Positions 6,100-6,149 of a stretch of 6,149 bases of DNA are shown in pieces. The notes beneath the pieces are model-generated. The model was not told the origin of the DNA. It saw only the letters and a list, made by a program, of their open reading frames with translations, and made no database searches. Each line of letters opens with the position of its first letter. Position 1 is the first letter of the stretch. The position numbers were made by a program, and so were the translations under genes. This stretch comes from Anaerolineales bacterium UBA2029 (GTDB lineage Bacteria > Chloroflexota > Anaerolineae > Aggregatilineales > Aggregatilineaceae): assembly GCA_002332795.1 (NCBI GenBank), contig DDBP01000113.1, positions 1-6,149 of the forward strand. Reading direction: 5' to 3'.

Positions 6100-6149
6100 A
6101 TGGATCGACGGAGATTCCTCGGCGGATTGGCGGCGACCGGATTGGCGGC
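6100..6149 (+). CDS. Start of a Tat-exported protein, 3' end outside window
   Basis: The last 50 bases open with ATG and encode M-D-R-R-R-F-L-G-G-L-A-A-T-G-L-A, a twin-arginine signal start (RRRFL followed by a Gly/Ala/Leu h-region). GGAGG lies about 11 bases upstream of the ATG, a slightly long but usable ribosome site. The mature protein is outside the window. Tat signals of this style are frequent on Gfo/Idh/MocA-type oxidoreductases and sugar-isomerase-like proteins in Planctomycetota and related phyla. The divergent araD fits a sugar-metabolism neighbourhood, but the identity is not determined. Confidence 0.65.
   Translation, partial: MDRRRFLGGLAATGLA

Overview
This is a GC-rich bacterial window with eight protein-coding genes plus the first codons of a ninth. 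I see no rRNA, tRNA, CRISPR array or transposase. The gene content falls into two blocks that look as if they have different backgrounds. 

Block A (1 to about 4000) holds the 3' part of nnr (NAD(P)HX repair, + strand), a tight four-gene minus-strand run (2908 down to 1218), and, divergent from that run, a long + strand gene whose N-terminal part is a START/SRPBCC-like domain. The minus-strand run encodes three small predicted membrane proteins followed by a soluble RNA-binding protein that joins a bacterial RRM to what looks like a PHAX-type (RNA_GG_bind) domain. The families and their arrangement remind me of Chloroflexota (Anaerolineae-like); this is inference from family memory, not a search. 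Glu codons in this block are mixed (GAA and GAG roughly equal).

Block B (about 4000 to 6149) holds the C-terminal half of the START-domain gene (an Fn3-like segment and an OB-like segment), an ankyrin-repeat gene, a convergent araD-like L-ribulose-5-phosphate 4-epimerase gene, and the start of a gene with a twin-arginine signal. Glu codons here are almost all GAG (by hand about 3 GAA in 46). The Fn3-like segment and the Tat-signal style recall Planctomycetota or similar phyla. The change falls inside one open reading frame (3053-4615). Either that gene is a real fusion at the edge of transferred DNA, or the contig is an assembly chimera with a junction near 3990-4075. Everything inferred across that point should be treated with caution.

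Functionally, block A combines metabolite repair, an envelope-associated operon and an RNA-binding protein. Block B suggests pentose (arabinose/ribulose) metabolism beside an exported enzyme. The most interesting items are the RRM-PHAX protein encoded behind three membrane proteins, and the mosaic 520-residue ORF. I did not find a clear defence system, mobile element or other obvious new multi-gene machine.
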